In this document: one piece after another, positions 21,928-33,277 of the stretch
Numbering within the stretch: the stretch's first letter is position 1
How the letters are laid out: the number at the start of each line of letters is the position of its first letter
From: Zingiber officinale
Taxonomy: Eukaryota; Streptophyta; Magnoliopsida; Zingiberales; Zingiberaceae
Assembly: GCF_018446385.1 (NCBI RefSeq)
Contig: NC_055989.1
Coordinates: 131,591,004 to 131,655,003 of the forward strand
Reading direction: 5' to 3'
DNA length: 64,000 bases
Notes under the pieces: generated by a model
Seen by the model: the letters and a program-made list of their open reading frames with translations, nothing else
Database searches by the model: none
What the model was told of the DNA's origin: nothing
Translations under genes and position numbers: made by a program

Positions 21928-24304
21928 ATGGGTTAGAGAGTGTCAACTCTGAGAAGAAGGGTAGTTAACCCAACTTTGAAGAAATTGACACTCAAGGAGC
22001 ATTTTCAAGGTTTTTGTTAACCTTTGAAAATGAAATGGATTTATTGTTACTCTTGGAAAGAGTAAAATGTGCTATAAAGGAAGAAATTTGAGATGACTTT
22101 AAATGGCACAAGAAATCAAGTGTTAAGAAATACCAAATTGGGACTTTGGTATTGTCTTAGGAATTTAAGGCAAATCTAAGCCTTAATTTAAAGTGATTAC
22201 TCTTATGGGGAAATGAAATATGCCAACATTTGAGGAATGTTTTAAATTTTTAATTGGCATAATTAATTCAAGAGATTAAAGAAATGTCAAGTTGGGTTTT
22301 GGCATTTTCTTAAGGAAATTGGGCAATCTAGGGTTTATGCTTTAGGATTAGCTAAGGGTTAAGGATACTTACATAGATAATCTAGGTATATTTTAATTAT
22401 GCTAAATCTTGCCATGTTTGGTTGCCCATTATATGCCATGACATCATGTTTTATTTGTGCATTCATGACTTATTATGAAAAACTCAAAAATACCATGTCA
22501 TGACATACATACATCATGTAGTTATAGGAAATTTTCTTCTGAAAATTATTTCTTTTTGATGTATGCCATAATATTATCATGCATTATGTTATTTCCTTAA
22601 AATTAAGGACAAATGGCAGTGATCATCAAGTGGTATACCAAATGACATCCTAGGTGGATGGTCAATATCCACAAGATGCCTAGATAAATATGCATGAACC
22701 CTAGGTTAGGGCAAAACCAAAATTAACATCTCACAAAGACCTATAAGATGACTTGTATGTGTTTTATGCACAATAGATACAAGTGAGATGTTAGGAAGAC
22801 GAACAAAACTCAACATGCTGAGTTAGTGCATTTCCTTGAGTTTTAAGTTCATCAAAACACATAGTTATGTGTTTTTCCATCATTGGGAAAGCTAATGTAC
22901 AAGTCATGTGCATTAAGCCCAAGGAACATGGTGGGATATTGGTTTGAAAATGTTTTCAAAATAATTTTGAAAAACCTTGGTGAAGGCTATCTTTTGATAG
23001 TAATCACCATTGAACAGTTAGACACAAACTTGAAGAAAACACTAAAGTTTTTGCAAGTTTTCAAGTTTGTGTCAATCTTTGAAAATATGAAGTATTTTCA
23101 TAGAAAACTATTTTTCCTTGATAGTATATGCCCTAAATAATACCTACATGAAATTTCATGATTTTTGGATCTTTGTAGAATTTTCTAGGGGTTTCTGAAG
23201 TTGGCTGATTTTGAAATTCAGCAACTATCAGAGCTCCGATCGATCCATGGATCGATTGGAGTGCCTGAATCGATCCGTGGATCGATTCAGAAGGCAAGTC
23301 TCCCGCGAGCAGAAGCTCGCTGGATCGATCAGCCGATCGATCCAGGAAGTCTGAATCGGGTTCAATCGATTGGAACCCAACTCCAATCGATCCAAGTTGC
23401 TGATTTTGGCTGGGAAAGCCTGATTTCAGCATCTTTAAATCTATTTTAGTCTAGGTAACCTTTCCAAACCCCTAAAAATATATTTGTATACATAAAAAGG
23501 GTGTTTTCATGTGAAAACAAGGATGGATTGGTTAAGGAAGGCTAAGTTAAAGTTTAGGTTGAGGTTTGTTTCAGATTTTGAATATTTGAACCTCAAAACT
23601 TCTACAATTGGGTTTCCTAAAGTTTTAGGGATTCCAGGTCATTGTTGGTGCAATGACAGAAGTTACCACCATGTCTTTAGGGGGAGGTACTCTTTAAAGA
23701 CATGAAAATTATTTTTCATGAACCTTGGAAGGTGGTTAACCTTCTATTTGAAAATGCTCAAGGTTGAGCGTTTGAACTTAAATGGGGAGTGGATAACCTC
23801 ATTGTTCAACTGGTTTCAGTGGATAATGCTCAAGGATGGGTATTTGCCTACATTGAGGAAGAAATGTAGGGTTAAGGATAAATGAAGGGTATGGGACCTT
23901 CATTTAGGTCATTGGACTTTGTTAATGCTCAAGGGTGAGCATTAGTGATAATGAAGGGTATGGAACCTTCATTATCGTGTTGATCACAATGAGTAAAGTT
24001 GTGAACAACGATGAGCAACTCTTCAGGGGGAGAGTTTTCAACAAGTGGATTTGTTGATGTGTGCCCAAGAATGGGGCATGGGTTGATGTGTGCCAATAGG
24101 GGGAGAATGAAAGGACTTATGAAAGGGGGTAAGTTAGGCTTTCATTACCTAGAGGGAGTTTGCCCTCTTAGGGGGAGAATGAAGAGCTTAACTTATGTGT
24201 TCATTACCTAGTGGCATGAAGAAGGAGGCTATGGGATTAGCCTAACTTACATGTAGTATTGTAAGTGTTATTGTTGTATTGTCAAACATCAAAAAGGGGG
24301 AGAT
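21928..24304 (+). other. Element A 3' internal region without pol, with repeated polypurine tracts
   Basis: No domain of pol can be read. A second palindrome cluster (ATCGATCCRTGGATCGAT) lies at about 23236-23392. Repeated GGGGGAG tracts occur near 23672, 24029, 24098 and 24172. The final one, AAAAAGGGGGAGAT (24291-24304), directly precedes the 3' LTR and is the functional-type PPT. Much of the 3' part contains repeated 'aaggttgagcgtttg/aatgctcaagg' phrases. Confidence 0.7.
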
Positions 24305-25602
24305 TGTTGGTGCAATATCCCTTAGGTCAAGGTTGACCTGGTTGACCAAGCTTGAGTCTTGGTTTGAATTTCGATGTTTGACAATGAAAGGTTGATTGCA
24401 GAAGAGTCAAGTAGGTCAAGGTTGACCGGATACTTGACTGTGGAAGTCCTGGTGAGTGAAGCCAGGCAGAAGGAAAATCCTGGTGAGTGAAACCAGGTGA
24501 AAGACCTAGTGAGTGAAGCTAGGCAGTATGAAAGTCCTGGTGAGTGAAGCCAGGTGAAAGACTTAGTGAGTGAAGCTAGGCAGATTGAAAGTCCTGGTGA
24601 GTGAAGCCAGGTGAAAGACCTAGTGAGTGAAGCTAGGCAGATTGAAAACCCTAGTGAGTGAAGCTAGGTGAAAGTCCAAGTAGGTCAAGAGAGTGACCGG
24701 ATACTTGGCATGAAAGAAAAGTCCAAGTGGGTCAAAGGGATTGACCGGACACTTGGTGAGGGAGTCCTAGCAGGTCAAGGGAGTGACTAGATGCTAGGCA
24801 TGACGTACCAACAGGTTAAGGTTGACCGGATGTTGGTTTGGGAGGTTTGGGACTTGGTTTTGGGCAAAAACCAAGTGCTGGATCGATCAGTGGATCGATC
24901 CAGACCTTTCCCAGCGAACAGAAAGCCTCTGGATCGATCAGTGGATCGATTGGGACGCTGCTGCTTCGCGCGATAAGCGCTGGATCGATCCGTGGATCGA
25001 TCCAGGCATTTTTCCAGAGCACAGAGGTGCTCTGGATCGATCCGTGGATCGATCTAAAGCCTCCCCAATCGATTGGGAATAATCGAATCGATTGGGATCC
25101 GACCGTTGCGTCGTATTTGAGCCGCAGGCGAGTGTTGTCTTCGGCATCACTTCACAGATTCATTTCAGATCTTCACCAGCTCCTCCACAGCTCTTCTCAA
25201 GCTCGAGATCGCCAGTTCTTGAAGGTTCTTGGAGGCTCTTCCAAGTCAAGAGGCGGATCAAAGCAAGAAGAAGAAACTAGGGTTAGGGTCACTCATTGTA
25301 AGCTTGTAAGCTTGTATCTCTTTACTACCCTTTCTTCTTCTTGTATTGAGTCTTGTAGGGCTTCTCCGCCCTTGGTAGTTACCATAAAGGAGAGTTTCAT
25401 TAGTGGAGGGTGTGTGTGTAGGTGTGGATCCTTGGACTAGTCACCTCTTGTGAGGTGGATACCAAGTAAACCAACCGTGTTAGCGTTGTATGTTGTTTCT
25501 CTGTATTTCCGCTGTGAATTCTTGAAGAAACAAGCAACGCCGAACACCGGGCACACGACGAGCTATTCACCCCCCCCCCTCTAGCTACTTTTGGTCCTAA
25601 CA
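24305..25602 (+). repeat. Element A 3' LTR
   Basis: 1,298 bp, same ends as the 5' LTR. It lacks two palindrome units present in the 5' copy and has a ten-base C run at 25570-25579 in the terminal motif. GTGGA follows directly. Confidence 0.9.
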
Positions 25603-26700
25603 GTGGAGACACTTCTTTAGCATAGAGACATGAAGTACATTGTGTATTGCTGACATGTCTTGTGGTAAATCCAGCTTGTAAGCTACTTTCCCAATTCTTT
25701 CCATGATCAGGTAAGGTCCTACGTAGAGAGGACTTAATTTGCCCTTCTTGACAAATCTCATAACTTCCTTCATCGGAGCAACCCTGAGAAAAACTGAATC
25801 CTCTACTTGGAATTCAAGTGGCATACGGCGTGTGTCAGCATAACTTTTCTGTCTCCTCTGGGCAGCCTCAATTCTCTGTCTGATCTTCTGGATAGCCTGA
25901 GTGGTCTCATCTATCATCTCTGTCTGGATACCCAGCTCCACTTCCATTTCTTTTCTTTCACTTGCTTCTTGCCAGCAAATGGGTGATCTGCACTTCCTGT
26001 CATACAACGCCTCATATGGTGTCATCTTGATGGTGGCTTGATAGCTGTTGTTGTAGGCAAATTCAGCTACGCACAGATACTTGCACCAACTTCCCTTGAA
26101 ATCTAGTACACAAGCCCTGAGCATATCTTCTAAGATCTGATTTACTCGCTCTATCTATCCATCAGTCTGAGGATGGAAGGCTGTGCTGAACTTGAGTTTG
26201 GTGCCTAGTGCATTCTGAACACACTCCCAAAAATGAGAGGTGAAACACCCATCTCTATCAGAAACAATAGATTTAGGAACTCCGTGAAGTCTGATCACCT
26301 CCTTTACATATAGCTGTGCCAACTGCTCTATAGAGTGGGAGACCTTGATGGCTAGAAAATGAGCAGACTTGGTCAATCTGTCCACTATTACCCATATCAC
26401 ATCATATCCGTTTGTAGTTCTTGGAAGACCTATTATAAAGTCCATGGATATGTCTTCCCACTTCCACTCTGGTATTGGGAGAGGCTGTAGAACTCCTCCT
26501 GGTCTCTGGTATTCTGCTTGACACTCTGACATGTCAGGCAGGTACTGACATATTTAGCAACATCTCTTTTGAGTCCAGACCACCAGAACCTCTGTTTCAC
26601 GTCTTGATACATCTTGGTAGAACCAGGATGCATGGAGTAAGGTGTACTATGAGCTTCTTCTAAAATTTTCTTTCTCAGTTCTTCATCATTGGGGACACAA
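25603..26700 (-). pseudogene. Element B integrase region, broken
   Basis: Minus strand, from 26700 down. It begins with a His/Cys zinc-binding segment with TCLTCQ and a preceding HPGSTKMY. Next is the catalytic core with MDFIIGLP and SDRDGCFTSHFWE (candidate Asp residues). Then comes FAYNNSYQATIKMTPYEALY and the GPY/F-type module (VGPYLIMERIGKVAYKL). The reading frame changes around 26530 and a stop is present near 26155, so the protein is not made whole. The 3' continuation is in 18478-18730. Confidence 0.8.
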
Positions 26701-28115
26701 AGACGGCTCCCCTAATAAAGAATTCCACTGTCTGATACTCAAAACTCCAAATTTTCTTCTTTTTGTATCCCTTGCTTGATCTTCTAGATGTCTGGATCTT
26801 CACTTTGCTTTCTCTGTATATCCTCAAGCAAGGTAGACTCTAAGGTCAATGCAGAGAGTTGCCCATAAATAATTTCCATTCCAAAATCTGACAACTCCTT
26901 CTGCAGTGGTAGGGCTAATGATGACAAAGACATCAGGGATGCACTGGATTTTCTGCTTAGTGCATCTGGCACTTTGTTAGCTTTGCCTGGGTGGTAGAGG
27001 ATTTCACAGTCATAATCTTTAACCAACTCTAGACACCTGCGTTGTCTCATGTTTAAGTCTTTGAGTAAAGAAATACTTTAAACTCTGATGGTCGGTGAAG
27101 ATTCTGTACTGAACTCCATACAAATAATGTCGCCAGAGTTTTAGTGCAAAGACCACAACTGCCAGCTCAAGATCATGAGTGAGATAGTTCTTCTCATAGT
27201 CTTTGAGTTGTCTGGAAGCATAAGCTATAACTTTTCCTTCTTGCATGAGTACAGCTCCTAGGCCCATCTTGGAAGCATCACTGTAGATGTCAAAACTCTT
27301 GTCACTTTCTGGAACTATCAGGATGGGAGCACTGGTCAGTCTCTTCTTTAGCTCTTGGAAACTCTGTTCACATTTGTCTGACCATTCAAACTTCTTGTCC
27401 TTCCTTGTTAGGGCTGTTAGTGGAGAGGCCACCTTGGAAAAGTCCTCCACAAATTATCTGTAATACCCAGCTAATCCAAGAAAACTTCTGATCTCTCTAA
27501 CGTTCTTGGGCCTATGCCAATTATTGACTGCCTCTATCTTGGCAGGATCCACTTGGATGCCTTCTTTAGAAATAATGTGACATAGAAACGCCATCTGATC
27601 TAACCAAAACTCGCACTTCGAGAATTTGGCATAAAGCTGTTTCTGCTGTAAAGTCTGCAGGACTATTCTCAAGTGTGTGTCATGCTCCTCTGAGGTTCTG
27701 GAATAGACTAGAATGTCATCGATGAACACGATGATAAATTTGTCAAGGTATTCTCTGAACACTTTGTTCATCAAGTCCATGAAGACTGCAGGTGCATTAG
27801 TCACACCAAAAGGCATGACTACGAACTCATATTGTCCGTATCTGGTCCTGAAAGCTATTCTGGGTATATCACTTTCCTTCACTTTCAACTGATGGTACCA
27901 GAGCGCAGGTCTATCTTAGAGAACACTGTTGGCCCTTTCAATTGATCAAATAAGTCGTCGATTCTGGGCAGTGGGTACTTGTTCTTGATTGTCACTTGAT
28001 TCAAAGCCCTATAATCTATGCACATCCGCATAGATCCATCCTTCTTCTTGACAAACAACACAGGAGCTCCCCATGGTGAATGACTAGGGCGAATGAAGCC
28101 TTTGTCAAGCAGCTC
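26701..28115 (-). pseudogene. Element B reverse transcriptase and RNase H, broken
   Basis: The reverse transcriptase catalytic motif reads FIDDILVYS (Gypsy type), with preceding [12 protein letters not shown] and following [10 protein letters not shown]. RNase H follows with [16 protein letters not shown] and [20 protein letters not shown]. The region then runs to [15 protein letters not shown]. Stops and frame changes separate the parts at about 27889-27920, 27451 and 27020, and the N-terminal RT part lies in shifted frame up to 28115. Confidence 0.82.
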
Positions 28116-28856
28116 CTAAAGTTGTTCTTGTAACTCTTTCAGCTCTGCTGGAGACATGCGATATGGAGCTTTTGAAATTGGACCGGTATCAGGAACTAAT
28201 TCAATTTCAAACTCCACTTCTCTGTTGGGAGGTAGTCCAGGTAGCTCTTCTGGAAATACCTCTGGATACTCACAGACTATCTGAACTTCCTCCTGCTTGG
28301 GTCTTTCTTGTTCTTCTGTACCCACAATGAATGCAAGGAAACCAGCACACCCTTTAGCTAACATCTGGTGAGCTGTCAGAGAAGAGAGAAGCTTCTGGGT
28401 CCTCGTCCTTGGCACTCCTGTGAATTCAAAGGTTGGTTCACCCTCTGGACTAAAGATCACTTTCCTTCTGCGGCAGTCCACTGAAGAACTGTACTTGCTG
28501 AGGAAATCCATACCCAAAATGACATCGAAATCCTGCATGGCGAGGACTACCAGATTAACATATAGCTCTCGGTCTGTAATTTTGACTGATACAACCCGAA
28601 GCCACTGGTTGGATTCCATGACTTCCCCAGAAGGTAGGGTTGTCAGGAACTTAGAGTTCATGCTTTCTGTAGGTACCTGTAATTCTTTGGCAAAGGGTAC
28701 TGATACAAAAGAATGGGTCGCCCCAATATCAAATAGTGCAGTATCTAAATGCTGAAAAATAACTACTTGACCTGTTACGACTGTGGAGTCACTAGCAGCT
28801 TCCTCTTTAGTGAGGGAGAATACTCTGGCACTGACTGGAATTGGTGGGGCTTCCAA
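28116..28856 (-). pseudogene. Element B aspartic protease region
   Basis: It contains FDIGATHSFVS, the retropepsin active-site box. The usual Asp-Ser/Thr-Gly is Asp-Ile-Gly here, a change expected to weaken or abolish catalysis. It continues with DVILGMDFLSKY, a typical C-terminal protease landmark, and with the linker into RT (PYRMSPAELKELQEQL). It overlaps the gag frame end by about 80 bases in another frame. Confidence 0.78.
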
Positions 28857-30012
28857 CCTTGACTGAGCTGAGGTCCTTCCAGAGTTGCAGGCATATAATG
28901 TAACTGAGGTTTGCCTCCATATTGTATTGGATGTGGCTGAGGTGCTTTGAGCTTGTTAGGGCATTCCTTAGCCATGTGTCCTTCCTGCCCACACGAATAA
29001 CATCCCATCTTCCTCAAAAGGCAGGCTCCTGGATGCATTCTCCCACATTTAGGATAGGGAGGGAACTTGGTCTGCTTGTTTGCTGGTCCTCCCTTCTGGT
29101 TACCTCCTAAGTTCCACTGTTTTCTCTTGTGACCCTTGCCCTTCCAGTTCTGCTTACTTGACTTGGGTTTCTGGCTCCCCACTGTCTTGTCTTCGATCTT
29201 GACCGGTTTGTGTTGCTCTCGTTGTGCTTTGATGCTGTTCAGATAATGCTCAGCGACTAATGTTCTGCTGACCAGCTCTTCGCCAGTCTGGGGCTGGTGC
29301 GTTCCACTACTTACATTAAGTGCTATAACTGGTCTCAGCATCTTGAGCATCAGTCTGACTCGTTCCTTCTCCGTACTTACTAGCTCTGGGCAGAGGCGAG
29401 CTAGCCTGTTGAACCTCATGACTGCTTCTTCTACTGACAAATCACCTTGTCTGAATTCCATAAACTCTTCATAATGCTTATTAATGATCTGCTAGCAAAA
29501 GAATTCTTCATAGAACTCTGTCTCGAAGTCAGCCCAACTCATCTGATTGACTGCTCTCTTGCTCTTCGCTCTCTCTCACCACATACGAGCATCTCCAGAT
29601 AAGCAGAAAGAAGCACACTTGACCTTCTTGACTTCTGGAGATCCATGGTGCTCTCTAGTGTCTTGAACCAAGCCTGAGCATCCCAGGGCTCAGTCGTGCC
29701 TGAGAAACTTTCTGGCTTCAACTTTAGCCACTGTATCAGGTATGCTTCTTGTCTTCTAGGTGCTGTGGGGACTTCCAGGGCGGCTGGTGGAACCTCAGTC
29801 ACCACTAGAGTCTCCACATTGATAGTTGGAGGAGTGGGAGGGACTGACTGCTGATTCGCCATCAGATTGACGATCACTTGTTGCTGCTCCGCCACTTGTC
29901 TCTGGAGTTGAGCAACAACTTCAGAGAGATTTGGTTCAACTGCTCTGGGCTCTTCGTTCTCCTGTGCTCGGTCCTCAGTACGAGAGGTACGGGGACGTCC
30001 TCTTCTTGACAT
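28775..30012 (-). pseudogene. Element B gag with one CCHC knuckle, broken
   Basis: It starts with MSRRGRPRTSR near 30012, followed by a coiled-coil-like VAQLQRQVAEQQQV segment and capsid text (AWFKTLEST). The frame is disturbed around 29460-29540. Downstream, FRQGDLSVEEAVMRFNRLARLCPEL continues the retrotransposon gag domain, then a CCHC knuckle CYSCGQEGHMAKEC. It is the usual nucleocapsid precursor of a Gypsy chromovirus. Confidence 0.8.
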
Positions 30013-30235
30013 CTAATTATGTAGAAGAGAAACAAAACTAAAATCGTCTCTATGTTTTCTAGACATATATACATATGTAAACAAAGAAAACAAGAACTTT
30101 CATCTTACTTAAGCATATCTAAGCAAATACTCTATACTGCAAATAATAAGGAAAAGCATAAAAGAAAACTTAAATACTTTCTTACTTGAAGACGGCAAGG
30201 ATGGTGCTAATGTGTGATGTTGGAGAATGAGAACT

Positions 30236-30247
30236 GCTCTGATACCA
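30236..30247 (-). other. Element B primer-binding site
   Basis: Minus strand TGGTATCAGAGC, two bases from the 5' LTR edge at 30250. It is complementary to initiator tRNA-Met. Confidence 0.85.
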
Positions 30248-30249
30248 AC

Positions 30250-32800
30250 TGTAACGACCCAGCCTCCCTACTACTCTCTAGAGGTGGACGCTACTTAACT
30301 ACTAACTTTACTACTAACTCTACTTAACTGGTATGATCGAAACCAAGAGGAGTCCCTACCGAAAAATTTCGGCAATATCTCCCCTGTACCGGTGACCATA
30401 AACTGAGATACATATATAGTATACATCAGCCACAGGCGGCTAGAATATATATCAAACACTCATGCAGTTAAATAAGTGTCAAATACCACTCACATCAGAA
30501 ATAACCCAAAAACAAAAGAGAACTATACTAGTTACATCACACGAGATCACAATCCATCTACCATGTCCTAATAACAGCAAGATAACATATACGATCCCAA
30601 ATACTTCTAACATAACAAAAAGGAAAGAAAACTGAAAGAACTCTTTTCTAGCCCTAAGGCTTCCATAGTCCAGGCATCGCACATCCACCACACATCTCCT
30701 TGTCTCCTTCCTTCTGGCTATAGCTTCCCTTTACCTTTATCTGCAGTAGGAGGAAATGCAAACTATAAGCGAATTGCTTAGTAAGCGCTATCTAACTCAC
30801 AAAACTCGGATATGCATGTATACAAAAGGGATCTAGAAACTAAATGCTTCGAAATAAAAGCTGCTCATGCTCATCTAGTAGATAATGGAAAATCTAGAAA
30901 ATCTGCTCATGTATATCTAATAGCAAGAAAACTGGTCATGCTCAACTCATGGCAAATGAACTAAGAATAAGAATCAATACTGCTCATGTTAAACTAATAG
31001 CAAAGAAAAACTACACGTCTAATATCAATAAAGAAACTGCATATCTATTAGCAAAAGAAATCTGCACTTCTATTAGCAAAAGAAATCTGCACATCTAATA
31101 GCAATAAGAAAATCTGCTTGTGCCCAACTAATAACAAAATGAAAATCTACTAAAGTTTAAATATTATGTAAGGCTTGTTTCATTTGTTTCAAAAACTTAT
31201 ACTCTTATACTTCAACATAATAATAAACTTCTTCTTGGGCCCAGGCTTAGTACCAATGCGCGCTCCCTAATAGAGACTGTGGTAGCTAGTCACCAGTCCT
31301 ATGAGGGTAAAGACCTTGGTCTTACCAGGACCAAGACCTTGGAATTGATCACCTGGATTTGTTTAACGACAACCTTGGAAGTCGGGTACTAACCTTTTTA
31401 AAATAAAATACTTGTTATCTTGTAATATTCTTATAATAAAATGTCTCGACATTTTTTTGAGCACTTGGTATGCTGCTGATCCCAATTCTTAAAATTTAGG
31501 GATCCTATCAAGACCTTGGTCTTTTCTTACTTATAGCTACTCATAATCCTCAAAAGGGTTTAATGGAACACATAAACACTCCACCAAAATTCATGATTAT
31601 TAAATGGCATAGAAAATCTAGGATTACATGCACAAAATGAGGAGCTGTTCAGGTTCATGAAAGTAGCATAAGTTCTGTAATTGCATGCTCTAAAATAAAC
31701 TGCCCGTGCACATCTACCAGTAAAGGAGAGTTGCTCATGTTATTCTCATTAACAGAAAATCTAAGTTGCATGCTTGGAACAAGAAGGCAGTGGAATAAGA
31801 AGCAGTTCACGTTTGGTACAGTAGTAAGGAAACTTGATTCTGAACCTGCATTTACTAAAGGTGAAAGACAAAAATTTAAATCTGCATTCTCATCCTAAAG
31901 ATCGTTCCTGTCCATTGTCTAACAAGAAGATTCTACTTGAAATGCTTAAGGAAATCTAAGTTTCTGCACTGCTACTACATATGGTACAAGCCTACTGCCA
32001 ATACAAAGCATAAGGAAAAGAAACAACAGAATTTCTGCTGCTATCAAAACTAACACGTGATATACTAAACACATGCTGTTCATGTCCAGTTAATTGCATA
32101 TGAACTAAAATATGCAAAGCTAACATAAAATGAAATACTTAAACACATGCTAAATCCATTCAAATCCCTTCTCATCTTCTTTATCAAACTCACGGCAGCA
32201 AACCCAAAAGCACCGCCCCTTTATAGCATGCTTCGAAAAGAGATAAGAAGAAACAAAAATCTGAAACTACTCCTACTGCAGGTGAGAAGCACTTACAGCG
32301 TGTTCTTGAACTCACAGCCGAATGGATCACGAAGGTGTGAAGACCTCCCGGAGAACGGTGCTCGTCGACCGCCGGAGACGTGCCCTAGGTCGTCTTCGTT
32401 TCCGCCCGAGAAAGAGCCGCGCCGTCGAGAGAGGAAGATAGGGAAAAGGTTTTTTTTTCCCGAAATCACTTATGTTCTCTCTTTTATTATACCTAGGGTT
32501 CTTGTTATCTACTACCATATAAATATTTTTCGCTCTTTCCTTAATTAACACCGCCCGCTTGCACACTTGGCTAGCCGGATTCGCTTAAGGTTTGGGTCGG
32601 CTGGAGTTTGTGGGTTCGAATCTCGGCTTGGAGATTTTTTTTTTAAACTTCCTTCGTTTAGTAAAAATATCAAACGACCTCCAAAAATTACATAAAAATA
32701 CTCTAAAAATTTCTAAAAATCTCTACAATATTTCTATAGCATTTTCAAATATTTTCAAACCACAATTAGAACTATAAATGAGTAAATTCGGGTTGTTACA
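30250..32800 (-). repeat. Element B 5' LTR (right copy)
   Basis: About 2.55 kb, TGTAACGACC to GTTGTTACA, aligning along its length with 15877-18477 with small indels. For example, the left copy has an extra ~50 bases around 17940-18010. The TSD GCTTG follows. Confidence 0.85.
32561..32645 (+). other. tRNA-like Pol III promoter cassette, second copy
   Basis: A-box-like TGGCTAGCCGG (32568-32578) and B-box-like GGTTCGAATCT (32613-32623), again 45 bases apart, followed by a T run (about 32635-32644). It is retained in both LTRs of element B, so it was part of the LTR at insertion. Confidence 0.5.
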
Positions 32801-32805
32801 GCTTG

Positions 32806-33277
32806 GAACATCTCCGGGCACATAGACTACCTTCGACAAGGGTGCGTCGAGGAGGCGCCCTGGGCTGCCTAGGGCAATCCGGGCTCTCGGACTAGTTCAT
32901 ATGTCCGAACAGTCAACTTCTTGTTGACTATCTAGTTTCTCCTCCATTTGCTTGGGTGATTTCGGCTATCCGGAATAGGGCTCACCCGAACCCATTTTCT
33001 AACCTTCTCCTCGAGCAAGCTTCTGCTCCGGCTTCTCGTCCCTCAAAAATGTCGTGCGCCTCCTTCTTGTTCGCCATCGTACTCTTCCGTAGCACCTTGT
33101 ACCTTGGACGCACTGAGTCCGTCAACTCTCTCACATGCCGTTCTTTTCGCTAGCTGTGTCTTTCACTCGACTTCATATGCTCCTAAGTTCCTGCACACTT
33201 AGACACAAGGTATCAAACACACACAAGACCTAACTTAACTTAGTTGACCACATCAAAACTACCTCAGGGTCCCTACA
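32806..33277 (-). repeat. Element C 3' LTR, right part
   Basis: It resumes the LTR interrupted at 15876 and ends GGTCCCTACA, directly before ATCTCTCTTTTTTGATG (a minus-strand PPT-like tract). It aligns with the right half of 36058-36962. GGGCGCC-type palindromic text is present at both. Confidence 0.7.

Larger units (their letters stand above)
18731..25602 (+). mobile_element. Element A: young gag-only Sirevirus-type Copia element
   Basis: Full-length copy of 6,872 bp with LTRs 18731-20090 and 24305-25602. Perfect 5-bp TSD GTGGA at 18726-18730 and 25603-25607. PBS and PPT are present and gag is open, but no protease, integrase, RT or RNase H can be found between gag and the 3' LTR. The LTR pair differs by roughly a dozen base changes plus two lost palindrome units, indicating the youngest insertion in nest 1. 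It sits in the chromodomain-proximal part of the element B pol. Confidence 0.88.
15877..32800 (-). mobile_element. Element B: Ty3/Gypsy chromovirus (Tekay/Del-like), degenerate
   Basis: LTRs 15877-18477 and 30250-32800 begin TGTAACGACC and end GTTGTTACA, inverted-complement ends as usual for LTRs. The 5-bp TSD GCTTG is at 15872-15876 and 32801-32805. The minus-strand interior carries, in order, PBS, gag with a CCHC knuckle, protease, reverse transcriptase, RNase H, integrase and a C-terminal chromodomain-like tail. That order, with the tail, marks a Gypsy chromovirus. The long 2.6 kb LTRs fit the Tekay/Del group. Many stops and frameshifts show it is inactive. Element A is inserted near its 3' end. 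Confidence 0.85.
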
